Below are positions 25,370-33,103 of a stretch of DNA of 41,084 nt, piece by piece. The stretch lies in the NCBI GenBank assembly GCA_003533785.1, contig DQCR01000020.1, positions 1 to 41,084 of the forward strand, read 5' to 3'. Source of the stretch: Flavobacteriaceae bacterium. Lineage in GTDB: Bacteria > Bacteroidota > Bacteroidia > Flavobacteriales > Flavobacteriaceae. The translations under genes and the position numbers were made by a program. The notes under the pieces are model-generated. The model was not told the origin of the DNA. It was given only the letters and a program-made list of their open reading frames with translations, and did not search any database. Position 1 is the stretch's first letter. The number at the start of each line of letters is the position of its first letter.

Positions 25370-26689
25370 ATGGAACAAAACTCAATATCTGTTGGCCTAG
25401 ACATTGGAACTACCAAAATCGTAGCAATGGTTGGCAAAGAAAATGAATTTGGCAAAGTAGAGGTTTTAGGCTTGGGAAAATCAAAAAGCTTGGGGGTTCA
25501 CCGTGGGGTGGTCAACAACATCACTCAAACCATCCAATCGATCCAACAAGCTGTTGAAGAAGCCAAAGTTACTTCTGGGCACTCCATCCAGGATGTGGTT
25601 GTTGGAATTGCTGGACAACACATACGGAGCTTACAACACAGTGATTATATCACACGGAGCCATCCAGAAAAAGTAATTGATCAAGAAGATATTGATCAAT
25701 TAATACAACAGGTTTACAAACTTGTAATGCTGCCTGGAGAGGAAATTATCCATGTGCTTCCTCAAGAATACAAAGTTGACGGACAAGCAGAAATTAAAGA
25801 ACCGATTGGCATGTATGGAGGCCGTTTGGAAGCCAATTTTCATGTGGTAGTAGGACAGATTCACTCTATAAAGAATATTGGTCGTTGCATAGTAAGCGCC
25901 AATCTCAAATTGGCCAATATTACTTTAGAACCCCTAGCGTCGGCCGATGCAGTATTGACTCAGGAAGAGAAAGAAGCAGGGGTCGCATTGATTGATATTG
26001 GAGGTGGAACAACGGATTTAGCCATTTTTAAAGACGGAATTATTCGACAGACCGCCGTAATTCCCTTTGGTGGAAATATAATTACCGAAGATATAAAAGA
26101 GGGCTGTTCTATTATTGAAAAGCAAGCCGAGCTTTTAAAAGTAAAATTCGGATCGGCATGGCCTGGAGAAAACCGCGACACTGAAATTGTTTCCATTCCG
26201 GGACTTCGCGGTAGGGATCCTAAGGAAATCTCACTTAAAACCCTATCTAAAATCATCAATGCTCGGGTAGTTGAAATAATGGAACAAGTTTTCCTTGAGA
26301 TAAAAAACTATGGGCATACTGTACAGAAGAAGAAATTGATTGCAGGGATTGTTCTTACTGGTGGAGGAAGTCAATTAAAACACCTAAAACAATTAGTGGA
26401 ATACATTACTGGAATGGATACAAGAATTGGATACCCGGGGGAACACTTGGCAGGAGAAACCTCGGCGAACAACACCAGCCCGATGTATGCCACTGCTGTG
26501 GGACTCCTGATGAAAGCGCTTGAAAGTGCCCCAGAAGCGATGGGAGAAGAAGAGCGGATGGAAGACTCGGAGACACTTTCACTAGAAGAAAGTTCTGGCA
26601 ATACGCCTAAGACTAGTGTAAATACCGATCGTAAAACAATAATTGAAAGATTTGGAGACCGCTTAAAAGAATTTTTAGATAACGCCTAA
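25370..26689 (+). CDS. ftsA: Cell division protein FtsA
   Basis: A 439-aa actin-like ATPase that tethers FtsZ to the membrane. The phosphate-1 loop is VGLDIGTTKIVAMVG (9-23), phosphate-2 ALIDIGGGTTDLAIF (about 205-219), and the adenosine loop GIVLTGGGSQL. The last 16 residues (ERFGDRLKEFLDNA) form an amphipathic helix, the membrane-targeting sequence of FtsA. An acidic linker of about 40 residues precedes it. It is followed 14 bp later by ftsZ. Confidence 0.96.
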   Translation: MEQNSISVGLDIGTTKIVAMVGKENEFGKVEVLGLGKSKSLGVHRGVVNNITQTIQSIQQAVEEAKVTSGHSIQDVVVGIAGQHIRSLQHSDYITRSHPEKVIDQEDIDQLIQQVYKLVMLPGEEIIHVLPQEYKVDGQAEIKEPIGMYGGRLEANFHVVVGQIHSIKNIGRCIVSANLKLANITLEPLASADAVLTQEEKEAGVALIDIGGGTTDLAIFKDGIIRQTAVIPFGGNIITEDIKEGCSIIEKQAELLKVKFGSAWPGENRDTEIVSIPGLRGRDPKEISLKTLSKIINARVVEIMEQVFLEIKNYGHTVQKKKLIAGIVLTGGGSQLKHLKQLVEYITGMDTRIGYPGEHLAGETSANNTSPMYATAVGLLMKALESAPEAMGEEERMEDSETLSLEESSGNTPKTSVNTDRKTIIERFGDRLKEFLDNA

Positions 26690-26703
26690 CCATAAACCAT
26701 ATC

Positions 26704-28572
26704 ATGCAAGTAGATAATAAAGACAATTTTAGTTTTGATTTGCCCAAGAATAAAAGCAATGTCATCAAAGTCATTGGTGTTGGAGGAGGAGGTAGCAATG
26801 CTATTAATTACATGTTCCATCAGGGTATCAAAGGAGTTGATTTTGTAGTAAGTAATACAGATGCACAGGCATTGAGTGAGAGTCCTGTCCCCATCAAAAT
26901 ACAGCTAGGAGCTACACTTACGGAAGGCTTGGGCGCTGGCGCCAATCCTGAAGTAGGAGCTTCCGCTGCCAAGGAGAGTTTTGATGATTTGCAGACCCTT
27001 CTAACCACGCAAACCAAAATGGTTTTTATTACTGCTGGTATGGGAGGAGGAACAGGCACAGGTGCGGCCCCCATCATTGCACAAATGGCCAAGGAGCTGG
27101 ACATCCTCACGGTTGGAATCGTTACTATGCCATTTCAATTTGAAGGAAAATTACGTACGGACCAAGCTCAGATTGGTTTGGCCAATATGAAATCATCTGT
27201 TGATTCATTGATTGTAATCAATAATAATAAATTACGTGAAGTCTATGGGAACCTCGGATTCAAAGCGGGCTTTTCGAAAGCAGATGAAGTCCTTGCTACT
27301 GCAGCTAGAGGGATAGCTGAAGTCATAACGCATCATTATACTCAAAATATTGACCTTAAAGACGCAAAAACAGTTCTGACGAATAGCGGAACCGCCATTA
27401 TGGGTTCGGGGAATGCAAGTGGTGCCAATAGAGCTCAAGATGCTATTGTCAAGGCGCTAGACTCCCCATTATTAAATGACAATAAAATAAGTGGTTGTAG
27501 AAATGTATTGTTATTGATTGTCTCCGGTACAGAAGAAATTACAATTGATGAAATAGGTGATATCAATGATTTTATTCAAGAAGAAGCTGGAAACAATGCG
27601 AATATAATTATGGGAGTGGGAGAAGATCAAAACCTTGGAAGTTCAATTGCTGTCACGATAATCGCCACTGGTTTTAATGCAGATCAACAACACGATATTT
27701 TCAATACCGAAGCCAAGAAAATCATTCATAACCTAGAGGATGATCAAAAAATGGAACATCAATTGCTCGATTCTATTGAAATAGAAGAGATTGAACCAAC
27801 CTTTGTCCACGTTAGCGATGAAGTTCCCTCCTCAATTCATGAATTCGAAGCAGACTCTACAGCAACTGATAAAGAGGAAGATTTTGTAGAAATGGATTTG
27901 GATGTGGCAAGAAATTTAGAAGTGATTTATGAATTGATAGAATTACCTGAAGTGGAAGAAATCGCACCTGATCCAATTAAAAATATAGTACCAGATGATT
28001 CCTATCCAGAAGAAGACTTTGTATTTAACGATCTTGACGAAGAAATAAGGGATATTGAAGTGATTGGCCCTGAACTCGTTTTGGCAGAGGAAAATCAATT
28101 TAGTTTGGAGTTCGATTTGTCATTAGATGCTGCAGGAACTTCAGCTGCCTCAAATCAAATGGAAGTTTTATCAACTGAGGAGGAACCCCTTATAAAATAT
28201 GAATTAGATGAAGATGTTGAGGAGGAAATAAAGGAAAATGAACATGTTTTCCAACATGAAGAAAAAGAATTATCTGACGAACTTTCTGAGGAATCTCATG
28301 AATCGAGCCCTTTTGAACAAAGTATTTCAGCCTCTACCCAACAAGAAAACGAAAAACGAAAAGAACAGTTGAAGAAATTTAATTATGCTTTCAAAAACAG
28401 TGTTCATCGGATCGAGGAACTAGAACGCCAACCCGCTTATAAGCGGCAAGGGATTGATCTAAGCAATGAAGCTCCTTCTAATGAAGGTTCGCGAATGAGT
28501 TTAGACACTGACAGTAATGATCAAATTCAGCTGCGATCTAATAATTCTTTTTTACACGATAATGTCGATTAA
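26704..28572 (+). CDS. ftsZ: Cell division GTPase FtsZ with a long acidic C-terminal extension
   Basis: A 622-aa tubulin homologue that forms the Z ring. The GTP-binding part has GVGGGGSNAIN (25-35) and the tubulin signature GGGTGTGAAP (114-123). The catalytic T7 loop NIDLKD (215-220) is complete. The GTPase fold ends near residue 328; the remaining 290 residues are mostly acidic and probably disordered, where E. coli FtsZ has about 65. The tail contains two related segments that start EEDFV at 391 and 436. The last residues, LRSNNSFLHDNVD, look like the conserved flavobacterial terminal peptide, and ELERQPAYKRQGI precedes it. Confidence 0.96.
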   Translation: MQVDNKDNFSFDLPKNKSNVIKVIGVGGGGSNAINYMFHQGIKGVDFVVSNTDAQALSESPVPIKIQLGATLTEGLGAGANPEVGASAAKESFDDLQTLLTTQTKMVFITAGMGGGTGTGAAPIIAQMAKELDILTVGIVTMPFQFEGKLRTDQAQIGLANMKSSVDSLIVINNNKLREVYGNLGFKAGFSKADEVLATAARGIAEVITHHYTQNIDLKDAKTVLTNSGTAIMGSGNASGANRAQDAIVKALDSPLLNDNKISGCRNVLLLIVSGTEEITIDEIGDINDFIQEEAGNNANIIMGVGEDQNLGSSIAVTIIATGFNADQQHDIFNTEAKKIIHNLEDDQKMEHQLLDSIEIEEIEPTFVHVSDEVPSSIHEFEADSTATDKEEDFVEMDLDVARNLEVIYELIELPEVEEIAPDPIKNIVPDDSYPEEDFVFNDLDEEIRDIEVIGPELVLAEENQFSLEFDLSLDAAGTSAASNQMEVLSTEEEPLIKYELDEDVEEEIKENEHVFQHEEKELSDELSEESHESSPFEQSISASTQQENEKRKEQLKKFNYAFKNSVHRIEELERQPAYKRQGIDLSNEAPSNEGSRMSLDTDSNDQIQLRSNNSFLHDNVD

Positions 28573-28575
28573 AAC

Positions 28576-29028
28576 ATGACTCTACAAGAAAAAATCACTA
28601 CAGCACTAAAAGAGGCAATGAAAGCCAAAGACAGCTTGAAATTAGAATCTTTACGGGCCATAAAATCTGCCCTATTATTGGAGCAAACCTCAAGTTCAGG
28701 TGCAGAAACCCTGACTGAGGATAAAGAAGTCAAATTGCTCCAAAAATTGGTGAAGCAACGGAAAGACAGCGCGACAATTTTTAGAGAACAAAATAGAGTA
28801 GATCTAGCCGAACCAGAAGAGGCTCAAGCTGCTGTCATTCAAACCTTTTTACCTGTCCAGTTGACGGAGGCAGAAATAGAAACTGCCATTATTTCAATTA
28901 TTGACCAATTAGGTGCAGAGGGTATGAAGGATATGGGTAAAGTAATGGGAAAGGCCTCTCAAGTTCTCTCTGGCAAAGCTGATGGAAAAACAATTTCCAC
29001 TATTGTCAAAACAAAATTGATGGGCTAA
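28576..29028 (+). CDS. yqeY: GatB/YqeY domain protein
   Basis: A 150-aa YqeY-family protein, related to the tRNA-binding tail domain of the amidotransferase subunit GatB. The N-terminal helical part starts LQEKITTALKEAMKAKD, and the C-terminal part has EGMKDMGKVMGKA. The family's function is uncertain; a role with charged tRNA is inferred from GatB. The gene begins 3 bp after ftsZ and is probably read as the last gene of the dcw transcript. No strong terminator follows. Confidence 0.9.
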   Translation: MTLQEKITTALKEAMKAKDSLKLESLRAIKSALLLEQTSSSGAETLTEDKEVKLLQKLVKQRKDSATIFREQNRVDLAEPEEAQAAVIQTFLPVQLTEAEIETAIISIIDQLGAEGMKDMGKVMGKASQVLSGKADGKTISTIVKTKLMG

Positions 29029-29047
29029 ACGTGATTTGTTGTAATAG

Positions 29048-29752
29048 TTAAACACGTTTGAAAAGCATGTCATAGTGTAAGGGATCTTTTCCGATTTTTT
29101 CTACAACTTCTAATCCCGCAGTTGCAAGGGTTACTATTAAACGTTCCGATTGAATCCACTTTTCGTCAACCTCACAGTACAATAGCCGTACCTTTTCAAA
29201 GAAAGAACTTTTGATCAATTCACTGATAACGATTTCTTCATGCCCTTCTACATCTATTTTTACTACATAATTGTTGTGTTTAGGAACAATTGAATTGATC
29301 ACAGTATGGTCTATAGTTGAAACGGTCTCATAATCACCGGTGGTCTTCTTAACTTCTCTCAAGGTACTTTTGCCCGAATGATTTTCATCTACCATGAGCT
29401 TTAATTCTCCATTGTGATTTGAAATGGCGGCTTCAACGATCTGATAATCCGTAATGGTATTGATCTCTAGGTTTGTTTTTAATAGCGCAGCTGTTTTTTT
29501 TGAAGGTTCAAACGAAACGATATGCTCAAAATTCTTGTTTTTCCCTGCCAAAATAGAGTAAAGGCCCTGATTGGCACCAATATCCAAAAAAACAGCCTTT
29601 TGGGAGTATTGCATTACAAGTGAACTAAAAAACCTTCCATAACTCCCTTTGTAATACAGCTTGAATGTTTTATCCTTTAGATTTGGTGACAAAAGAATAC
29701 CATAAATCGATCGAATGGGTTCAGTGGGCTTGATGAGGTATCGATAAAGCAA
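29048..29752 (-). CDS. FkbM-family methyltransferase
   Basis: A 234-aa Rossmann methyltransferase. The SAM loop is VFLDIGANQGLYS (54-66), FEPS follows on strand 2, and KIDVEGHEE (165-173) is the FkbM signature. FkbM enzymes O-methylate sugars, polyketides or other metabolites; the substrate is unknown. The chosen start is TTG at 29752. The frame stays open for about 40 more codons upstream, to a stop near 29865, but contains no ATG, GTG or other TTG there. The gene may therefore use a rare start, or may have lost its 5' end. It is an isolated gene between the dcw cluster and a tRNA. Confidence 0.72.
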   Translation of the reverse strand: MLYRYLIKPTEPIRSIYGILLSPNLKDKTFKLYYKGSYGRFFSSLVMQYSQKAVFLDIGANQGLYSILAGKNKNFEHIVSFEPSKKTAALLKTNLEINTITDYQIVEAAISNHNGELKLMVDENHSGKSTLREVKKTTGDYETVSTIDHTVINSIVPKHNNYVVKIDVEGHEEIVISELIKSSFFEKVRLLYCEVDEKWIQSERLIVTLATAGLEVVEKIGKDPLHYDMLFKRV

Positions 29753-29900
29753 ATACTTTACTTTATACCATTTTGTTCGGATGTAGAAGATAAATAAGTG
29801 TTTCTGGTAGATTTTAAAAATAACTATTTTTTGGTTAGCCAGGTCCTTTGTGATTCCCTTTTATCAAAGCTTGAAATAATGTATTTTTACCGAATCAAAC

Positions 29901-29974
29901 GGCCCAGTAGTTCAACTGGATAGAATATCAGATTTCGGCTCTGAGGGTTGGGGGTTCGAATCCTCCCTGGGTCA
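29901..29974 (+). tRNA. tRNA-Arg (anticodon UCG)
   Basis: A complete 74-nt cloverleaf. The acceptor arms GGCCCAG and CTGGGTC pair with one G-U. The D stem GTTC/GAAT encloses a loop with GG and an A at position 20, an arginine identity base. The anticodon stem TCAGA/TCTGA encloses TTTCGGC, giving UCG, which reads CGA and CGG. The T arm GGGGG/CCTCC has the loop TTCGAAT. The discriminator is A, and CCA is not encoded. A TATTTTTA sequence at 29882-29889 could be a one-mismatch -7 box. Confidence 0.95.
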
Positions 29975-29987
29975 CAAAAGATTGAGT

Positions 29988-30013
29988 ATAACCCCAGTTC
30001 ACACTGGGGTTAT
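29988..30013. terminator. Hairpin terminator between tRNA-Arg and the Rrf2 gene
   Basis: ATAACCCCAGT (29988-29998) and ACTGGGGTTAT (30003-30013) form a perfect 11-bp stem with a 4-nt loop. The downstream T-run is weak on both strands. It lies 14 bp after the tRNA and 18 bp after the convergent Rrf2 gene, so it can serve both. Confidence 0.75.
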
Positions 30014-30031
30014 GTCTTTGCAGTACTAAAC

Positions 30032-30442
30032 TTAATTCACCAAACTTTGAATGGATGTGTTGCCTAAAATTGATAGCGTTTCATTCCGAACAGTTTCAAA
30101 AACTCCCTTAATCGAACAAACATTCTCTTCACACGCCTCACAAGGCGCATAATAATTTAGAGAAACACAAGGTAGCAGGGCAATAGGGCCATCGATAACT
30201 CGCATTACTTCTGTCAAATAGATTTCATTAGGAGGCTTATTAAATCGATATCCGCCATTCTTACCCCTCCTGCTTTGCAAAATTTGAACATTGCGAAGTT
30301 CTCTTAAGATGGCTTCTAAAAATTTTTTAGGAATGCCCTCTTTGGAGGCAATTTCAGAAGAAAAGATTGGTGTAGAACGATCTTTATTTTTCGCCATGAA
30401 GGTGAGCGCTTTTAAAGCATACTTACATTTTTTCGAAATCAT
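30032..30442 (-). CDS. Rrf2-family transcriptional regulator
   Basis: A 136-aa winged-helix regulator. The N-terminus is typical of Rrf2 (MISKKCKYALKALTFMA), with the recognition region near IPKKFLEAILRELR and the wing SRRGKNGGYRF. Four clustered cysteines follow: C92, C101, C104 and C109, plus C6. IscR uses three Cys and a His in this region to hold a [2Fe-2S] cluster, so cluster or thiol sensing is likely but unproven. The gene is divergent from metY with a 119-bp gap holding a perfect palindrome. CymR-type members control sulfur metabolism, which fits the neighbour. Confidence 0.9.
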   Translation of the reverse strand: MISKKCKYALKALTFMAKNKDRSTPIFSSEIASKEGIPKKFLEAILRELRNVQILQSRRGKNGGYRFNKPPNEIYLTEVMRVIDGPIALLPCVSLNYYAPCEACEENVCSIKGVFETVRNETLSILGNTSIQSLVN

Positions 30443-30458
30443 TATAATTGATTTTTCA

Positions 30459-30466
30459 CAAAGGTA
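30459..30466 (-). promoter_or_regulatory. Candidate -7 box of the Rrf2 gene
   Basis: The minus strand reads TACCTTTG, a perfect TAnnTTTG, 17 bp upstream of the ATG. No good -33 box is present; the palindrome at 30488-30506 covers that region, which suggests autoregulation. Confidence 0.5.
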
Positions 30467-30487
30467 AAAAAATTAAATTCCAATAAA

Positions 30488-30506
30488 TCCTATAAACTTT
30501 ATAGGA
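30488..30506. promoter_or_regulatory. Probable Rrf2 operator: perfect 19-bp palindrome
   Basis: TCCTATAAACTTTATAGGA consists of two perfect 9-bp arms around a single C. It lies between the divergent Rrf2 and metY genes, just upstream of the metY -33 box and over the -33 region of the Rrf2 gene. Rrf2 proteins bind as dimers to palindromes of this size. The match of regulator to site rests on position, not on a known consensus. Confidence 0.65.
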
Positions 30507-30510
30507 ATTA

Positions 30511-30541
30511 GTTGTTTTAATTAAAAACTGTTCTATTTTTG
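30511..30541 (+). promoter_or_regulatory. Promoter of metY
   Basis: GTTG at 30511-30514, a 19-bp spacer and TATTTTTG at 30534-30541 fit the Bacteroidota -33/-7 pattern. The transcript would start near 30548, giving a leader of about 14 nt. The palindromic operator ends 4 bp upstream of the -33 element. Confidence 0.65.
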
Positions 30542-30561
30542 ACGTGAAATAAACACAAACC

Positions 30562-31830
30562 ATGAATACTAAACAAAATGAAACACTAGCGTTGCATGCA
30601 GGGCACAATGCATCGGATACACAAGGTACTCGTGCCGTTCCCATTTATCAATCGACATCCTATGTGTTTGACAACGCAGAGCACGCCGCCAATCTATTCT
30701 CCTTGTCGGAACCAGGATATATTTATACACGTCTTAACAATCCCACCAATGATGTTTTAGAACAACGATTGGCTGCGGTTGAAGGAGGAGTAGCTGCGGT
30801 GACGACTGCTTCGGGAACTTCTGCTATTAGTACAACCCTCATGGTGCTGTTAAAAGCAGGGGATCATATTGTTGCTTCCAGCAGTTTGTATGGGGGAACC
30901 TATAATCTATTGAGTGTCACCCTACCTCGATTGGGGATCACTACAACTTTTGTAGATCCAGACAATCCAAAGAATTTCGAAAAAGCAGTTCAATCCAATA
31001 CACGTGCTTTTTTTGCAGAATCGCTAGGCAATCCAAAATTAGATATTCTTGATTTGAAAGGGATAAGTGGCTTTGCTCAAAAGGCGAAAGTACCCTTTAT
31101 TGTTGATAATACTGTAGCCACTCCAGCCTTATTAAACCCCATTGATTATGGTGCCAATATTGTTATTCATTCGTTAACCAAATACATCTCAGGAAATGGA
31201 ACTTCACTAGGAGGGGTCATTGTTGACGCATGTACTTTTGATTATGGCAATGGCTTATTCCCGGAATTTACAGAACCTTCTCCTGGGTATCACGGTCTGG
31301 TTTACCATGAAGCTTTGGGGGCCCAAGCATTTATAGCCAAAGTTCGCGTTGAAGGACTTCGAGATTTTGGAGCAGCTCTCAGCCCCTTCAATAGTTTTCA
31401 AATCATTCAAGGCCTTGAAACACTGAATATTCGATTAAAACAACATTCTGAAAATGCATTAGTCATTGCTCAGTGGTTAGAACAGCAAGAAGAAGTGAGC
31501 TGGGTGAACTACCCAGGATTGGCTTCCAGTAAATACAATTCTCTTGCCAGTAAATACATGCCTAAGGGGCAAAGTGGAATAGTCACTTTTGGCGTAAAAG
31601 GGGGCTTTGAAGCAGCCAAGCATATTGCTGATAAAACAGAATTATTTTCTCTTCTTGCCAATATTGGTGATACCAAATCATTGATTATTCATCCTGCCAG
31701 TACTACACACCAACAATTGGATGAAGAAGCTCAAAAATCTACAGGAGTAACGCAAGATCTTATTCGACTCTCCGTAGGGCTAGAATCTATTGAAGATTTA
31801 AAACAAGACTTGAAACAGGCTATGAGTTAA
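30562..31830 (+). CDS. metY: O-acetylhomoserine aminocarboxypropyltransferase (sulfhydrylase)
   Basis: A 422-aa PLP enzyme of the Cys/Met metabolism family. The Schiff-base lysine is K207 in HSLTKYISGNG. Also conserved are PIYQSTSYVF, YTRLNNPTN, TASGTSAIS and the C-terminal HPASTTH. The length and the insert around GNGLFPEFTEPSPGYHG are typical of MetY (direct sulfhydrylation to homocysteine) rather than MetB or MetC. The start is 14 nt downstream of the predicted transcript start. An Rrf2 regulator is divergent, with an operator between them, and a strong terminator follows. Confidence 0.93.
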   Translation: MNTKQNETLALHAGHNASDTQGTRAVPIYQSTSYVFDNAEHAANLFSLSEPGYIYTRLNNPTNDVLEQRLAAVEGGVAAVTTASGTSAISTTLMVLLKAGDHIVASSSLYGGTYNLLSVTLPRLGITTTFVDPDNPKNFEKAVQSNTRAFFAESLGNPKLDILDLKGISGFAQKAKVPFIVDNTVATPALLNPIDYGANIVIHSLTKYISGNGTSLGGVIVDACTFDYGNGLFPEFTEPSPGYHGLVYHEALGAQAFIAKVRVEGLRDFGAALSPFNSFQIIQGLETLNIRLKQHSENALVIAQWLEQQEEVSWVNYPGLASSKYNSLASKYMPKGQSGIVTFGVKGGFEAAKHIADKTELFSLLANIGDTKSLIIHPASTTHQQLDEEAQKSTGVTQDLIRLSVGLESIEDLKQDLKQAMS

Positions 31831-31855
31831 TTATTTTAAACATTAATAATATTTG

Positions 31856-31883
31856 ATGCCTCCCTGTTGGAGGCATTTTTTTT
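31856..31883 (+). terminator. Intrinsic terminator of metY
   Basis: ATGCCTCC (31856-31863), loop CTGTT, GGAGGCAT (31869-31876), then seven T. A perfect 8-bp stem and a good T-run, 26 bp after the metY stop. Confidence 0.9.
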
Positions 31884-32192
31884 ATAAGTGACCCAATAAC
31901 ATGCATTTCTGTGTAAAATGGATATTGATTTATATAGCCACTATATTGCCATATTTTCTTCTTTTTTTCTTACACCTTTTTTGATTAAAATTTGGAAACG
32001 AGATTTGAGTCCAATCTAGTCTACATCATAAATAATTAGAACATAAAACCCTTTAAACCTCACGTGAACACTGATAATAGCATTCAATACTAAAAAATAT
32101 ACAGTATGCATTTTAAAGCAACTAGTCTCTAGCCATAAGCCCTTTTTTTCTTGCACTATTGAAACACATACATTGAACAAAAATTCAAAATT
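31884..32192 (+). other. 309-bp noncoding stretch between metY and the DUF2911 gene
   Basis: Strongly AT-rich. I see no coding frame with a start and a credible protein on either strand, no tRNA-like or riboswitch-like fold, and no convincing TAnnTTTG promoter. A short inverted repeat, ATATAG-CCA-CTATAT, lies at 31932-31946, and a weak AGATT/AATCT pair near 32000. The promoter of the DUF2911 gene must lie here; the nearest partial match is TACATTGA at 32169-32176. Confidence 0.6.
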
Positions 32193-32723
32193 ATGAGACA
32201 ATTAATCGTTTTAATGTTCATTGCTGTAGCTTCTTTTTCAGTACAAGCTCAAAAATTTAAAGGACTGGATGTTAGTCCTTTAGATAAAATTCAATTTCCT
32301 TCTGATCATGGTGAAGCAAAGACCCTTCTTCACGTTCTGTATTCTCGTCCCCAATTAAAAGCGCGAGAACTTACAAAATTAGCTCCCCACGGTAAGATAT
32401 GGCGTACGGGAGCGAATGAAGCAGTGGAAATTACGTTTAATGTTCCGATGTACCTGGGGGAAACTGCTATTCCGGTAGGTAGCTATTCTCTTTTTACAAT
32501 TCCCGGAGAGTCAGAGTGGACTGTGATTATAAATAAGGCAACCAATATTTGGGGAGCTTATAATTATAGTGCAGACAAAGATGTGGTTCGAATGCAAGTA
32601 CCCGTTGTTCAAACAGATCAATCCTTAGAAGCCTTTTCTATGGCAATCGAAGCCATTGAAGAAGAAATACATTTGCACATAGGTTGGGACACCGTTCGAA
32701 TTTCAGTTCCCTTCCGTAAATAA
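32193..32723 (+). CDS. DUF2911 family secreted protein
   Basis: A 176-aa protein with a Sec signal peptide (about 1-19, cleavage near VQA-Q). The mature part carries the DUF2911 signature LTKLAPHGKIWRTGANEAVEI (split here as LAPHGKIWRTGANE) and PVGSYSLFTIPGESEWTVIIN. Family members are common in Bacteroidota and predicted to be periplasmic or exported; no function is established. A terminator with a TTCG loop follows. Confidence 0.88.
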   Translation: MRQLIVLMFIAVASFSVQAQKFKGLDVSPLDKIQFPSDHGEAKTLLHVLYSRPQLKARELTKLAPHGKIWRTGANEAVEITFNVPMYLGETAIPVGSYSLFTIPGESEWTVIINKATNIWGAYNYSADKDVVRMQVPVVQTDQSLEAFSMAIEAIEEEIHLHIGWDTVRISVPFRK

Positions 32724-32741
32724 AAAATCACCTATTAAATT

Positions 32742-32764
32742 AACCCGCTTCGGCGGGTTTTTTT
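32742..32764. terminator. Intrinsic terminator after the DUF2911 gene
   Basis: AACCCGC (32742-32748), loop TTCG, GCGGGTT (32753-32759) and five further T. A stable tetraloop hairpin, which also lies directly downstream of the convergent small membrane gene and can work for both strands. Confidence 0.88.
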
Positions 32765-33023
32765 ATAGGTTTTTGGGATTGATTACAATCATTGCAATGA
32801 ACAAACTTCCCAATAAGAGTTGGAATCCATTTGACCAGTCCCATCCCCCTTTAATTATTGATAAAATACCCTGAAGAAGAAAAAGCATCCCCATTAGAAT
32901 GAAATAATACCTTTGAAAAAACTTTTTTTTTGTTTCTGAGAGACGCGTTATTTTAAGCAATAATTTATTGAGCAATAAAATAACCCCAACAGTTAGCAAT
33001 AGAATCAATAGGGCTTGAAACAT
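32763..33023 (-). CDS. Small membrane protein, unknown function
   Basis: An 86-aa very hydrophobic protein with three likely membrane segments (about 3-22, 41-59 and 67-83) and a basic loop (KITRLSETKKKFFQR) between the first two. I do not recognise the family. Evidence for a real gene is the ATG start, the consistent membrane topology and the shared terminator just past its stop. It is convergent with the DUF2911 gene and divergent from the oxygenase gene. Confidence 0.65.
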   Translation of the reverse strand: MFQALLILLLTVGVILLLNKLLLKITRLSETKKKFFQRYYFILMGMLFLLQGILSIIKGGWDWSNGFQLLLGSLFIAMIVINPKNL

Positions 33024-33103
33024 TTTTACGATTTGGATACTTGCAATTTAAAAAAAATTGAAGAAATTGTAGTATAAGTAATTGACTATAGCATCATGTA
33101 ATT

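Noticed and set aside
29027..29059. Hairpin AAACGTG/CACGTTT between yqeY and the FkbM gene as terminator
   Set aside because: The loop is 19 nt, the stem only 7 bp, and no T-run follows on either strand.
29860..30030. Integration site of a mobile element at tRNA-Arg
   Set aside because: There is no integrase, no repeat of the tRNA 3' end elsewhere in the window, and the downstream genes are ordinary.
30443..30561. SAM or other riboswitch upstream of metY
   Set aside because: The predicted leader is only about 14 nt, too short for a riboswitch; the palindrome lies upstream of the promoter and so acts at the DNA level.
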